A stretch of DNA of 14,414 nt from Planctomycetota bacterium (GTDB lineage Bacteria > Planctomycetota > Phycisphaerae > WQYP01), in the NCBI GenBank assembly GCA_021809365.1, contig JAKBAC010000085.1, positions 1 to 14,414 of the forward strand. Reading direction: 5' to 3'. The stretch's first letter is position 1; each line of letters begins with the position of its first letter. The notes below the pieces were generated by a model. It was not told the DNA's origin. It made no database searches and saw nothing but the letters and a program-made list of their open reading frames with translations. The position numbers were made by a program, and so were the translations under genes. Below are positions 6,734 through 13,837 of the stretch, piece after piece.

Positions 6734-7965
6734 ATTAACTTCCCGGCAATCGGCAACGGCCCAACCAGCGGTTTGGCATAGCGAATAAAGGCGTTACTGA
6801 TATCGCATCCATCGACAACAAAGCCGGTATCCAGCGGCTTGGTCTGCCGGGCGACATTGGTTAAAGCGGTGGGGAAGAAATCCGCTTTATATGGTTCTTC
6901 GGTGACCCGCTTAATGGCTACTGATCCACTGGAAAGTCCTTGCGGCGAGCTGATGGCGTATTGCACCGCCATGCGTCCGCACAACCGGGCTTCATGGGCG
7001 TCACTGGAACTGACAATGCCGGGGAAGCTGCGTTGCAGATAGCCGAAGGTGTCGGCCCGCACGCGGAGCTTACCGCCGGTCTTCTGCTGCAGGGGAATTC
7101 CCAGTTTGGATTTAACCATTTCCGAAAGATAATCACCCAGCGCTCCGGTACCGGAGAGTTGCTTGTTGCCATGGGCATCCACTTCGCCCCCCTGCACTGC
7201 CTTTTCAGTCACCAGAGAATTTTTATCGCCCACCTTATAGCGGATGCCCTCGCTGGCGGCGATCACACAGCGGCCCAGCCGGGTGTAAACGCGATCAATA
7301 TCTCCCAGAAATTGCTCATCGGAAAAATTGACTTCCGGCACATAAATTAAATGCGGGCCATCCGTGTCTGCCTGCCGCGCCAGAGCAGAAGCGGCCGTCA
7401 ACCATCCGGCGTCGCGGCCCATGATGATGTCGATTTTCACACCCTTCAATGAACGGTTATCCAAATCATCGCCCATGACCGCCAGAGCCACAAAACGAGC
7501 GGCGGAACCGTAACCCGGGCAATGATCGGTCGTGCGTAAGTCATTATCAATGGTTTTCGGCACATGATAAACATGCAGCGGATAGCCTTCTTTGATCGCC
7601 ATTTCGCTGACGATTCGCGCGGTATCAGCGGAGTCATTGCCGCCGATATAGAAAAAATAGCCGACGTCATTTTTCTTAAAGGATTCCAGCAGTTTAAGAC
7701 AATACGCTTCATCGGGTTTATCGCGGGTGGAACCCAGCGCACTGGAGGGCGTCTGGGCCACACGCTCCAGTAAATCCGCCGCCAGGCCGTTTAGCGGGAC
7801 GAAATCATTGTTGATAATGCCGCGCACCCCGTGCTTGGCTCCCAGAATACGGTCAATTTGGGCATGTTGATGCAGTTCTTCAATAACACCCACGAGAGAC
7901 TGATTAATTACCGCAGTAGGTCCACCGGATTGTCCAATTACCGCATTGCTTTTTCCATTGGCCAT
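6730..7965 (-). CDS. pfp: pyrophosphate-dependent 6-phosphofructokinase
   Basis: The enzyme phosphorylates fructose 6-phosphate to the 1,6-bisphosphate in glycolysis; with PPi as donor the step is reversible. The 411-residue sequence shows the phosphoryl-donor loop GQSGGPTAVIN (11-21), GGND (108-111), the catalytic loop PKTIDND (136-142, Asp140 as general base) and MGRDAGW (182-188). Two residues fix donor use in this family. Asp111 takes the place of the ATP-enzyme Gly in GGDG, and Lys137 replaces the Gly of GTIDND. Both are the PPi-type residues. GGND rather than GGDD points to the long PPi clade found in several Gram-negative lineages; an alternative donor such as polyphosphate is not excluded. 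The ATG at 7965 has AAGG 7 nt upstream, and a promoter candidate lies about 45 nt before it. It appears to be transcribed alone. Confidence 0.88.
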   Translation of the reverse strand: MANGKSNAVIGQSGGPTAVINQSLVGVIEELHQHAQIDRILGAKHGVRGIINNDFVPLNGLAADLLERVAQTPSSALGSTRDKPDEAYCLKLLESFKKNDVGYFFYIGGNDSADTARIVSEMAIKEGYPLHVYHVPKTIDNDLRTTDHCPGYGSAARFVALAVMGDDLDNRSLKGVKIDIIMGRDAGWLTAASALARQADTDGPHLIYVPEVNFSDEQFLGDIDRVYTRLGRCVIAASEGIRYKVGDKNSLVTEKAVQGGEVDAHGNKQLSGTGALGDYLSEMVKSKLGIPLQQKTGGKLRVRADTFGYLQRSFPGIVSSSDAHEARLCGRMAVQYAISSPQGLSSGSVAIKRVTEEPYKADFFPTALTNVARQTKPLDTGFVVDGCDISNAFIRYAKPLVGPLPIAGKLI

Positions 7966-8010
7966 GATTACACCTTAACTTTACCAAATATCCAATTATC
8001 AAGACGCAGA

Positions 8011-8039
8011 AGTATAGATGAAAGTTTTTAGGCCGACAA
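8011..8039 (-). promoter_or_regulatory. sigma70-like promoter of pfp
   Basis: On the minus strand TTGTCG (8039-8034, 4 of 6) and TATACT (8016-8011, 5 of 6) are separated by the optimal 17 bp. The predicted leader to the pfp ATG is about 40 nt. The promoter sits between repeat copy B and pfp, and separates pfp from the isomerase gene that ends at 8216. Confidence 0.5.
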
Positions 8040-8068
8040 TCCTGCCGGTGGGTGTTTGCCGGTGCGCA

Positions 8069-8141
8069 ATCGCGACGGGGAAAACCGTACTATTAAATTA
8101 AACGGAATTCCGCGGCGAACTCAACGCTGCCACATTGAGCT
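8069..8141. repeat. dispersed intergenic repeat, copy B
   Basis: This is the second copy of the 73-nt element at 5075-5147. The 24-mer core (8118-8141) differs from copy A at one base, which lies in the loop, so both arms CTCAA/TTGAG are conserved. The block ATTCCGCG (8107-8114) is also identical. It lies in the 250-nt gap between the isomerase stop and the pfp promoter. No coding frame is shared between the two copies: stops interrupt different frames. Confidence 0.6.
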
Positions 8142-8215
8142 GATTTTGGCATTCGTTTGTCGCGCGACGTGGTGGGGCGAAACGGGGACGATTGGGCCGG
8201 GCGGGCGGCTTGGCG

Positions 8216-9052
8216 TTAAAATATTTTTGACAGAAACGCGATGCTCTTTTTTGCGGCCTGCACCGGCTGGTCGGGGTAGGTATACAGCTCTACGGTAAGA
8301 AAGCGATCGTATTCAATGGCCAGCAACGCTTTTTTCAGGGCGTGCCAATTCATGCTTCCTTCGCCCGGGATCAGGTGATAATGTTTGCGGCCGGGAATAT
8401 CTTCAATGTGACAATTCCAGATTCTGCCACGCAGCAGCTTTAATGTCGCCGGAATTTTCTCGCCGAGCACCACCGAATGGCCGATGTCCAGATTAGCTCC
8501 GAGCATGGGGCTTTTGAGGTCGATGATCAGTTGCATCAGTTCCGTCGCCCATTCGATAAACAGCATCGGCTCGCATTCCATACCGATGCGGATGTTGAGT
8601 TTTTGCGCAAGTTCGAGAATGGGCTTGAGACCTTCGGCCAATTGAGCCGCCGCTTTTTCCGGGGGCATGGTGGGAAGCGCCTTCCCGCTGGTAATGCTGA
8701 TATTTTCCGCCCCCACCGCATGGGCAAATTTGAGCGTATTGAGAATCATCTTTTTTCGTGCGGCACGCAAAGCAGGCTGGGGAGAAATCAGCGAGGGTTC
8801 AAAAAAAGGCTCGGGCGGGGCATGTTTCCAGAAGCCGAAGGTGCAGTTGGCATTGATGTTGCTGATGGCAAGTTTGTGTTTTTCCAGTTGTCGGCGAATG
8901 GCCAGGGCTTCCGCGGCCACAAACTTTTCCGGATACCAGTGGGGTTTGTCAGCGAGAATTTCCACGCCCGTGTAACCTGCGGCGGCGATTTCATGAATGG
9001 CCCGCATGAGCGACATGCGTGTGAAGGCATTGGTTGAAAAGGCCAGTTTCAT
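8216..9052 (-). CDS. sugar phosphate isomerase/epimerase-like TIM-barrel protein
   Basis: The 278-residue protein belongs to the xylose isomerase-like TIM-barrel superfamily (AP endonuclease 2 fold). It starts with the usual first strand and helix (MKLAFSTNAF, then AIHEIAAAGYTGVEI at 18-32). Likely metal ligands are Glu159 or Glu161 in GMECEP, Asp189 and His192 in LDIGHS, His215 in CHIED, and Glu255 in TVELY. His226 with PGEG (229-232) fits the substrate side. Members act as isomerases, epimerases or dehydratases on sugars and inositols; the substrate here cannot be assigned. GGAG lies about 6 nt before the ATG at 9052. It is the last gene of the run that starts at rsfS, 38 nt after the TPR gene. 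Its position away from sugar-pathway genes gives no hint of substrate. No clear terminator follows. Confidence 0.85.
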   Translation of the reverse strand: MKLAFSTNAFTRMSLMRAIHEIAAAGYTGVEILADKPHWYPEKFVAAEALAIRRQLEKHKLAISNINANCTFGFWKHAPPEPFFEPSLISPQPALRAARKKMILNTLKFAHAVGAENISITSGKALPTMPPEKAAAQLAEGLKPILELAQKLNIRIGMECEPMLFIEWATELMQLIIDLKSPMLGANLDIGHSVVLGEKIPATLKLLRGRIWNCHIEDIPGRKHYHLIPGEGSMNWHALKKALLAIEYDRFLTVELYTYPDQPVQAAKKSIAFLSKIF

Positions 9053-9090
9053 TTAAGCTCCGTGATTTTTCCCACCCGGATTTATGCAGA

Positions 9091-9408
9091 TTACGGTTCC
9101 AGTAATTCCAGTGCCTCACGCATCTGCCCGGCCAAATGGGAATCTCCTGATTTTTCAGCAATGGGGATACCGGCTTCAAATTTTTCACGGGCTTGGGCAA
9201 CTTTACCCTGCTGCACCAAGGCCCGTCCACAGGCAAAGTACGCCGCGGCATACGTGGGATCCAGGCGGAATATGGTGTTAAATTGCTCGATCGCCGCATC
9301 CAACTGATCGCCTTTCATATATTCCAGGGCCAAGGCGTAGCGTAAAAAGCAATCCCTGGGATCCACTTCCAGTAGTTTGGTCAGCTCTTCGAAACGTTGC
9401 GCGTTCAT
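9091..9408 (-). CDS. small tetratricopeptide repeat protein
   Basis: This 105-residue protein consists almost entirely of two TPR units, about 20-53 (ending AIEQFNTIFRLDPT) and about 54-87 (starting YAAAYFACGRALVQQGKVAQ), plus flanking helices. Such proteins are protein-protein adaptors; no catalytic motif or signal peptide is present, so a cytoplasmic role is likely. The open frame extends further upstream into proB, but the ATG at 9408 is preferred because AAAGGA lies 5 nt before it and the TPR homology starts right after. The gene lies 40 nt behind proB and 38 nt before the isomerase gene, consistent with co-transcription. Its partner is unknown. Confidence 0.82.
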   Translation of the reverse strand: MNAQRFEELTKLLEVDPRDCFLRYALALEYMKGDQLDAAIEQFNTIFRLDPTYAAAYFACGRALVQQGKVAQAREKFEAGIPIAEKSGDSHLAGQMREALELLEP

Positions 9409-9448
9409 AACCATCCTTTGTTTTACAGCCGCTGCCATATTCACTACG

Positions 9449-10561
9449 TTACTGCGCCAGCACCAGATCATCCCGGTGAATAACTTCTTCATACCAGGTG
9501 TCCAATCCCAGCAGTGCGGCGAAATCTTTAGACTTACGGCCCTTAATTTTTTCCACATCTTCCATGGCGTAATTGCTTAGTCCGCGGGCAATAACATGAC
9601 CGTGAGCGTCCGTCACGGTCACAGCATCTCCGGGAGAAAAATTTCCCGCTACCGCTACAATCCCCCCCGCCAGCAGGGACTTATTATTTTTCAATGCCTT
9701 CACCGCGCCATCGTCAACCGTCAGGGTACCCACGGTTTTGGCGGTCAACCCGATCCAGCGGCTGCGCGCGGACAACCGGCGCGAGCCAGGCAAAATCAGC
9801 GTGCCTATACTTTCCCCGTCAAGAAGCCGCGATACGATACATGGTGTCTTCCCATTGGCGATGATCACCGGTTCCCCGGCGGTGCGAACGGTACCGGCCG
9901 CAACAAGTTTGCCGCCCATGCCGCCGCTGCCGCGTGTGGATTTTTCGGGTCGTACCATGGCGGAGACCGATTCATCCATATCAGAAACCGTTGATTGCAC
10001 GCGGCTTTGATCGTCCAGCAGGCCATCGACTACGGAGAGTAGAATCAGCATATTGGCCCGCAGCAGGTTGGTAATATGCGCCGCGATCAGGTCGTTATCA
10101 CCAAAGCGAATCTCTTCTACAGCGACGGCGTCATTTTCATTGATAATGGGTAACGCATTGGAACGCTGAAGAGCGTGAATACAATTGCGCAGATTCAAAT
10201 AGCGCAGGCGGTGCTCAAAATCCTGCCGGGTGACAAGAATCTGCCCGGCGTGCAGGCCATGGGGCTTGAGGGCTTGTGCAAATTGATTGATCAACAAGCT
10301 CTGGCCCACTGCGGCGGCGGCTTGCAGCATCGGCAGATCCCTGGGGCGGGCAGACAATCCCATTTCCATCATGCCGGCCCCGATGGCACCGCTGGACACC
10401 AGCGTGATATGGATGCCGCGCTGTTTTCGCAGGCGCGCCAGATCATCGGCCAAAGTGGAGATCACGGTATGGTCCAACGCGCCGTTTTTACCGGTGAGCG
10501 CATTGGTGCCGATTTTCACAACGATGCTGGATATACCTGAAACTATTTCCGCCCGATTCAT
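9449..10561 (-). CDS. proB: glutamate 5-kinase
   Basis: ProB phosphorylates glutamate to gamma-glutamyl phosphate, the first step of proline biosynthesis, in the cytoplasm. The 370-residue product has an amino-acid-kinase domain with VVKIGTN (14-20), SSGAIGAG (57-64), NENDAV (141-146), FGDNDLIAA (153-161) and the Lys of GMGGK (214-218). A C-terminal PUA domain (about 270-355) follows, and the end YEEVIHRDDLVL is typical. The length matches E. coli ProB. The frame could begin at a TTG (10639) or an ATG (10606), but neither has a ribosome binding site. The ATG at 10561 has AAAGGG 9 nt upstream and gives the canonical N-terminus. It follows argS by 55 nt. No proA is adjacent, although proB and proA are often neighbours, so the second enzyme must be encoded elsewhere. 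Confidence 0.95.
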   Translation of the reverse strand: MNRAEIVSGISSIVVKIGTNALTGKNGALDHTVISTLADDLARLRKQRGIHITLVSSGAIGAGMMEMGLSARPRDLPMLQAAAAVGQSLLINQFAQALKPHGLHAGQILVTRQDFEHRLRYLNLRNCIHALQRSNALPIINENDAVAVEEIRFGDNDLIAAHITNLLRANMLILLSVVDGLLDDQSRVQSTVSDMDESVSAMVRPEKSTRGSGGMGGKLVAAGTVRTAGEPVIIANGKTPCIVSRLLDGESIGTLILPGSRRLSARSRWIGLTAKTVGTLTVDDGAVKALKNNKSLLAGGIVAVAGNFSPGDAVTVTDAHGHVIARGLSNYAMEDVEKIKGRKSKDFAALLGLDTWYEEVIHRDDLVLAQ

Positions 10562-10616
10562 CTCGGAAAACCCTTTCGCCACACGGTCAATGAGGTATTT
10601 GAGCATATTGCAAAAA

Positions 10617-12491
10617 TCACATTTCCTCCAGCAATTCAATACCCAGCAAATCGCGGAGGCCCACGCGCAGCACTGCGGCGGTCAAATCACATAACGCCAG
10701 GCGGCTTTGCCGCAGTTCCGGCGAAGAAGCTTTCAGCACCGGACAGGCCTCATAAAAGGCGGAATATGAACCGCATAACTCATACAAATAAGTACATAGA
10801 TAGTGCGGCTTAAGATCGGTTACGACCGTTGGCACTACATCGCCGAACTGCATGATACGCCGTGCCAGGTCCCGCTCCTGCGGCGTTTCAAGCGTGATTT
10901 CGCCAGTGGACGGCGTTACTTCACCGGCCTTGCGGAAAATACTGCGGATGCGCGCATAAGTATATTGCAAATAGGGACCGGTATTGCCGTCCAGCGCCAA
11001 AAGCCGGTCCCAGACAAACTCATAATCTGAAATGCGATCCTGCCGCAGATCGGCGTATTTCACTGCGCCAATTCCCACCGCCCCAGCCACCAGCCGCCGG
11101 GCCGCTTCCGGCAATTGGGGATTTTTTTGCTGCACCACGGCATCAGCGCGCTGCACCGCTTCATCCAGCAATTCCCGTAACTTCACAGATTCACCGGAAC
11201 GGGTCTTAAAGGGCTTACCGTCTTCACCAAGAATTGAACCAAAGGGAGCATGTTGCAATTCGACCGGCCGGTGTGTGACGGGATTTATATCCCAGTGCGC
11301 AGCGCGGATGGCGTCAAAAACCATGGCAAAGTGTTGCGCCTGCCGGGCGTCGGTGGTATAGATAATTCGATCCGCGTGCCAGTTGTGATCCAAGGGGGCG
11401 GTCCGGTCCGGTGTGGATTTATCCTCAAGAATGCGGAACCTCAACGCGGCCAAATCTGTCGTGGCATACAAATACGCCCCATCACCCTTACGGATAATCA
11501 GGGGCAGCGGCTTTTTATCCTTGTCCACAAATCCCGGCAAAAATACACACAGCGCCCCCTGGGATTCGGTCACAAACGCTTTGGTTACGCCTGGCTGCGA
11601 ATCAGCGATTTCCAGTGTCTCCTCATCCGGGCCGTCGCCGCCTAATGGAAGCGCTTCGGATAATTTCTGGACGACGCCTGATAAGCGATCAGCGTAAAAA
11701 CTTTCACCGCGTTCGTCAGCTTCCGAAAGCGTGATTCCCAGACGCGCAAAAATCTCGCGACAATGGCGGCGGCTTTCATCGCGAATCCAGTGCCAGAGCC
11801 GCAGCGCTTCGGGATCGCCGCTTTGCAACGCCACCACGGCCTGCCGGGCTTCAATGGAAAATTGGGCATCGGATTTGTCCCGCCCCGCCGCCTGCTTGTA
11901 ATAGGAATCCAGATCGGTAATGCGCGGCATTTCACCGGTATCAAGTTTTAAGTCCTTGGCATAACGAATCAGCATGCCAAACTGCGTGCCAAAATCTCCG
12001 ACATGATTCTGCCTTACCACCTGATGTCCCATGAAGGCCAGGGTTCGGGCAATGGCGTCACCGAGAATGCTGCTGCGCAAATGTCCGACATGCATTTCCT
12101 TGGCAATATTCGGCCCGGCATAGTCCACCACAACCGTGGTGCTCTCCGCCGCTCTGGCCACGCCGGCGCGGGCTTTGGCCACGGGATCAGCGAGCAATTC
12201 CCCAAGCCGCCGGGTCAGAAAAATGGAGCTGATTCGCATGTTAATAAATCCCGGACCGGCGATCTGCGGCGACTCGCAGATATCAGTCAGCGACGCGTGG
12301 CGCAGAATATCGGTGGCCACGTCGCGTGGCGGACGGCCTAACTGCCGGGAAAGCGCCATGGCTGCGTTGCATTGGTAATCGGCAAATTTGGGATCCCCGG
12401 GTTTGACCATGGGATCACCGGCAAATTCCGAACCGAAGGCCAGACCGATAGCGCGTGAAAACCTCTCCCGTAAAAGACTTTCAATGGACAT
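10617..12491 (-). CDS. argS: arginyl-tRNA synthetase
   Basis: This class I aminoacyl-tRNA synthetase charges tRNA-Arg with arginine. The 624-residue protein has an N-terminal Add-1 domain (about 5-110). The catalytic core carries the HIGH motif as HVGH (134-137) after VDYAGPNIAKEMH. The degenerate KMSKS region is PFKTRSGESVKL (427-438). The DALR anticodon-binding helical domain (about 508-624) starts at QYTYARIRSIF and ends in GIELLEEM. All landmarks fit ArgRS, which usually lacks a canonical KMSKS; the length is slightly above the common 550-590. The ATG at 12491 follows the rsfS stop by 6 nt, with AAAAAGG 9 nt upstream and inside the end of rsfS. Translational coupling to rsfS is therefore likely. 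Confidence 0.96.
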   Translation of the reverse strand: MSIESLLRERFSRAIGLAFGSEFAGDPMVKPGDPKFADYQCNAAMALSRQLGRPPRDVATDILRHASLTDICESPQIAGPGFINMRISSIFLTRRLGELLADPVAKARAGVARAAESTTVVVDYAGPNIAKEMHVGHLRSSILGDAIARTLAFMGHQVVRQNHVGDFGTQFGMLIRYAKDLKLDTGEMPRITDLDSYYKQAAGRDKSDAQFSIEARQAVVALQSGDPEALRLWHWIRDESRRHCREIFARLGITLSEADERGESFYADRLSGVVQKLSEALPLGGDGPDEETLEIADSQPGVTKAFVTESQGALCVFLPGFVDKDKKPLPLIIRKGDGAYLYATTDLAALRFRILEDKSTPDRTAPLDHNWHADRIIYTTDARQAQHFAMVFDAIRAAHWDINPVTHRPVELQHAPFGSILGEDGKPFKTRSGESVKLRELLDEAVQRADAVVQQKNPQLPEAARRLVAGAVGIGAVKYADLRQDRISDYEFVWDRLLALDGNTGPYLQYTYARIRSIFRKAGEVTPSTGEITLETPQERDLARRIMQFGDVVPTVVTDLKPHYLCTYLYELCGSYSAFYEACPVLKASSPELRQSRLALCDLTAAVLRVGLRDLLGIELLEEM

Positions 12492-12497
12492 CAGAAA

Positions 12498-13511
12498 TTA
12501 CCTTTTTTTCGTTTTGGCCGCCGACTGGGGACGCGTGATTTTTTTCGCGGCGCTCCTTTTTGCCCCCGCTTTTTTGGCTCCGGGCCTTGCGGTCTTGGCC
12601 CCTTTGACCACCGGTTTGACGGCCCGGGACGTCAATAATTTTCCGGGCTTGGCCGACCTGCCCGTCGCAGCTTTGGCTTTGGCCTTGGCCTTCTTGACTG
12701 CGGGCGGCTTGGCACCACGCGCGGGGCGGGTTGTCAGTTTAGCGGGAGCGGCGATTTTAGCCTTGGCTGGGGCGTTCGCCCCGACCCTGGCTTTGACCTT
12801 CCCGGCAGGCTTGCTCGCGATTTTTGCCGCAGGTTTAGCTGCCGCAACTTTGCGCTTTTCCTTTGAAGCCGTTGGCCGCTCCGGGACCGCCGCCACAGCC
12901 ACAATTTTGACAGAGGCTGTCTCTATAAGTTCATTATCATCGGTGACGTGTGCGACCAGAAGGTGTTCATCAATAAATTCTTCCACTTGCGGTTCAGGGG
13001 TTTGGTCCGCAGAGCCTTGAGAATCCACATCGGCATCACTATCGCGGGCCGTTGGGGCACCCGTCATGCTTTCAATCTGCGCCATTTCCGCGCGCGGCTG
13101 GGAAACGGCGAAGGAAGCGGACGAGGGGACCGCGGTTTCCGGCTGGGGCAGTTGCCAGGTCACACGCGGGCAGTCTCCCCATAGCATTTCAAGATCATAA
13201 AAATTCCGGCTGGCTTCTTCAAAAATATGGACAACGACATCGACAAAATCAACGACGATCCATTTCGCGGTTTCATAGCCATTAGAACGCCACGCCGGAA
13301 ATCCATTGAGTTTCCCATGGGCAATCAACTCATCACCGACCGTGCGGCGTTGGCGATCCGAGGTTCCCGTAGCGATGAGAAAATATTTCGTTACGGGTGA
13401 TTTTTTCCGTACATCCAACACCACGACGTTATGACAACGCGTCTGGTCGGCTAAACGGGCCAGATCAATGGCAAATTTCATGTCCGGTTCTTGGGGCACA
13501 GTATCATTCAT
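12498..13511 (-). CDS. rsfS: ribosomal silencing factor RsfS with histone H1-like C-terminal tail
   Basis: RsfS (Iojap/DUF143) binds ribosomal protein uL14 and blocks subunit joining in starvation. Residues about 12-118 are a complete RsfS domain (AIDLARLADQTRCHNVVVLD, SPVTKYFLIATGTSDRQ, WIVVDFVDVVVHIF, FYDLEMLWGDCPRV). Normal RsfS proteins stop near here. This one runs on for about 220 residues: an acidic, Ser/Asp/Glu-rich linker (about 140-200) and then a Lys/Ala/Pro-rich tail (about 213-337) with KAKAKAKAATGR and AAKK-type repeats, like bacterial histone H1-like proteins. The tail probably binds nucleic acid, but its function is inference. The ATG at 13511 has GAGG 8 nt upstream. A longer frame starting at 13532 is rejected because that ATG lies inside the probable -10 box. 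It is the first gene of the five-gene run. Confidence 0.9.
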   Translation of the reverse strand: MNDTVPQEPDMKFAIDLARLADQTRCHNVVVLDVRKKSPVTKYFLIATGTSDRQRRTVGDELIAHGKLNGFPAWRSNGYETAKWIVVDFVDVVVHIFEEASRNFYDLEMLWGDCPRVTWQLPQPETAVPSSASFAVSQPRAEMAQIESMTGAPTARDSDADVDSQGSADQTPEPQVEEFIDEHLLVAHVTDDNELIETASVKIVAVAAVPERPTASKEKRKVAAAKPAAKIASKPAGKVKARVGANAPAKAKIAAPAKLTTRPARGAKPPAVKKAKAKAKAATGRSAKPGKLLTSRAVKPVVKGAKTARPGAKKAGAKRSAAKKITRPQSAAKTKKR

Positions 13512-13530
13512 CAGCAATTCCTCGCATTCC

Positions 13531-13536
13531 ATTATA
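13531..13536 (-). promoter_or_regulatory. -10 box for the rsfS-argS-proB run
   Basis: A perfect TATAAT lies at 13536-13531 on the minus strand, about 20 nt before the rsfS ATG. Transcription would start near 13524, giving a short leader that still holds the GAGG site. No good -35 hexamer is found at 16-18 bp, so an activator or another sigma type may help. The box overlaps the alternative upstream ATG, which supports the later start. Confidence 0.45.
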
Positions 13537-13662
13537 TGCCGGTATTGTCCCGCACTATAAGGATCATGTAAACCCCGCCGTAAAATGGTAAGCGTTCATG
13601 GCTGCGCTTATCCATGTTGGCATTATAGTGAAGTAGCCGGTAGTACTATCGTGCTGTAGCGC

Positions 13663-13773
13663 GCGATCGCCCTCGCTGGTTGTAGAGCACCGGATGGGTA
13701 ATCCCGTGGTTGATCTACTGCCGCGAACCAACCACCCGGTTATCACCACGGTGCTCTGTGACGCGGCGATCGC
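13663..13773. repeat. long imperfect inverted repeat, about 110 nt
   Basis: Four nested paired segments are visible: 13663-13671 with 13765-13773 (9 bp, containing GCGATCGC), 13684-13692 with 13749-13757 (9 bp, AGAGCACCG/CGGTGCTCT), 13697-13703 with 13738-13744 (7 bp, two wobbles), and 13706-13712 with 13729-13735 (7 bp). A 16-nt loop closes the structure and small internal loops separate the stems. It lies in the gap between the ruvB terminator and the rsfS promoter. It could be a small structured RNA, a REP/MITE-like repetitive element or a transposon-end remnant. No coding potential is convincing. Confidence 0.6.
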
Positions 13774-13783
13774 CGATGCACCC

Positions 13784-13807
13784 AAAAATCGTCCCGGCGC
13801 GCCGGGA
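13784..13807 (-). terminator. rho-independent terminator of ruvB
   Basis: On the minus strand, after the ruvB stop, a GC-rich hairpin (arms TCCCGG/CCGGGA, 13807-13792, part of a perfect 16-bp palindrome) is followed three bases later by five Ts (13788-13784). A second hairpin, CCCGA/TCGGG (13814-13830), lies just before it. The pair makes a good terminator and separates ruvB from the rsfS transcription unit. Confidence 0.65.
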
Positions 13808-13837
13808 TCGCAACCCGATGATGACTCGGGCAGGCTC

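Noticed and set aside
9409..9558. Upstream extension of the TPR protein into proB
   Set aside because: The extra residues are the shadow of proB's end, and the ATG at 9408 has a clear AAAGGA site.
10562..10639. Longer proB start (TTG at 10639 or ATG at 10606)
   Set aside because: Neither has a Shine-Dalgarno; the TTG lies inside argS, and the ATG at 10561 has AAAGGG and gives the standard ProB length.
12388..13020. 210-residue plus-strand frame rich in Ala and Leu opposite rsfS
   Set aside because: It is the mirror of the Lys/Ala-rich rsfS tail; the hydrophobic look comes from complementing AAG/GCC codons, not from a real membrane protein.
13663..13773. Cyanobacterial origin suggested by GCGATCGC (HIP1-like) octamers
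   Set aside because: Only three occurrences were noticed in 14 kb (two in this hairpin, one at 3335-3342), far fewer than in HIP1-rich cyanobacteria, and the gene content points to planctomycetes.
13564..13785. 73-residue minus-strand frame between ruvB and rsfS
   Set aside because: It lies across the long imperfect hairpin, has no ribosome binding site and no recognisable sequence.
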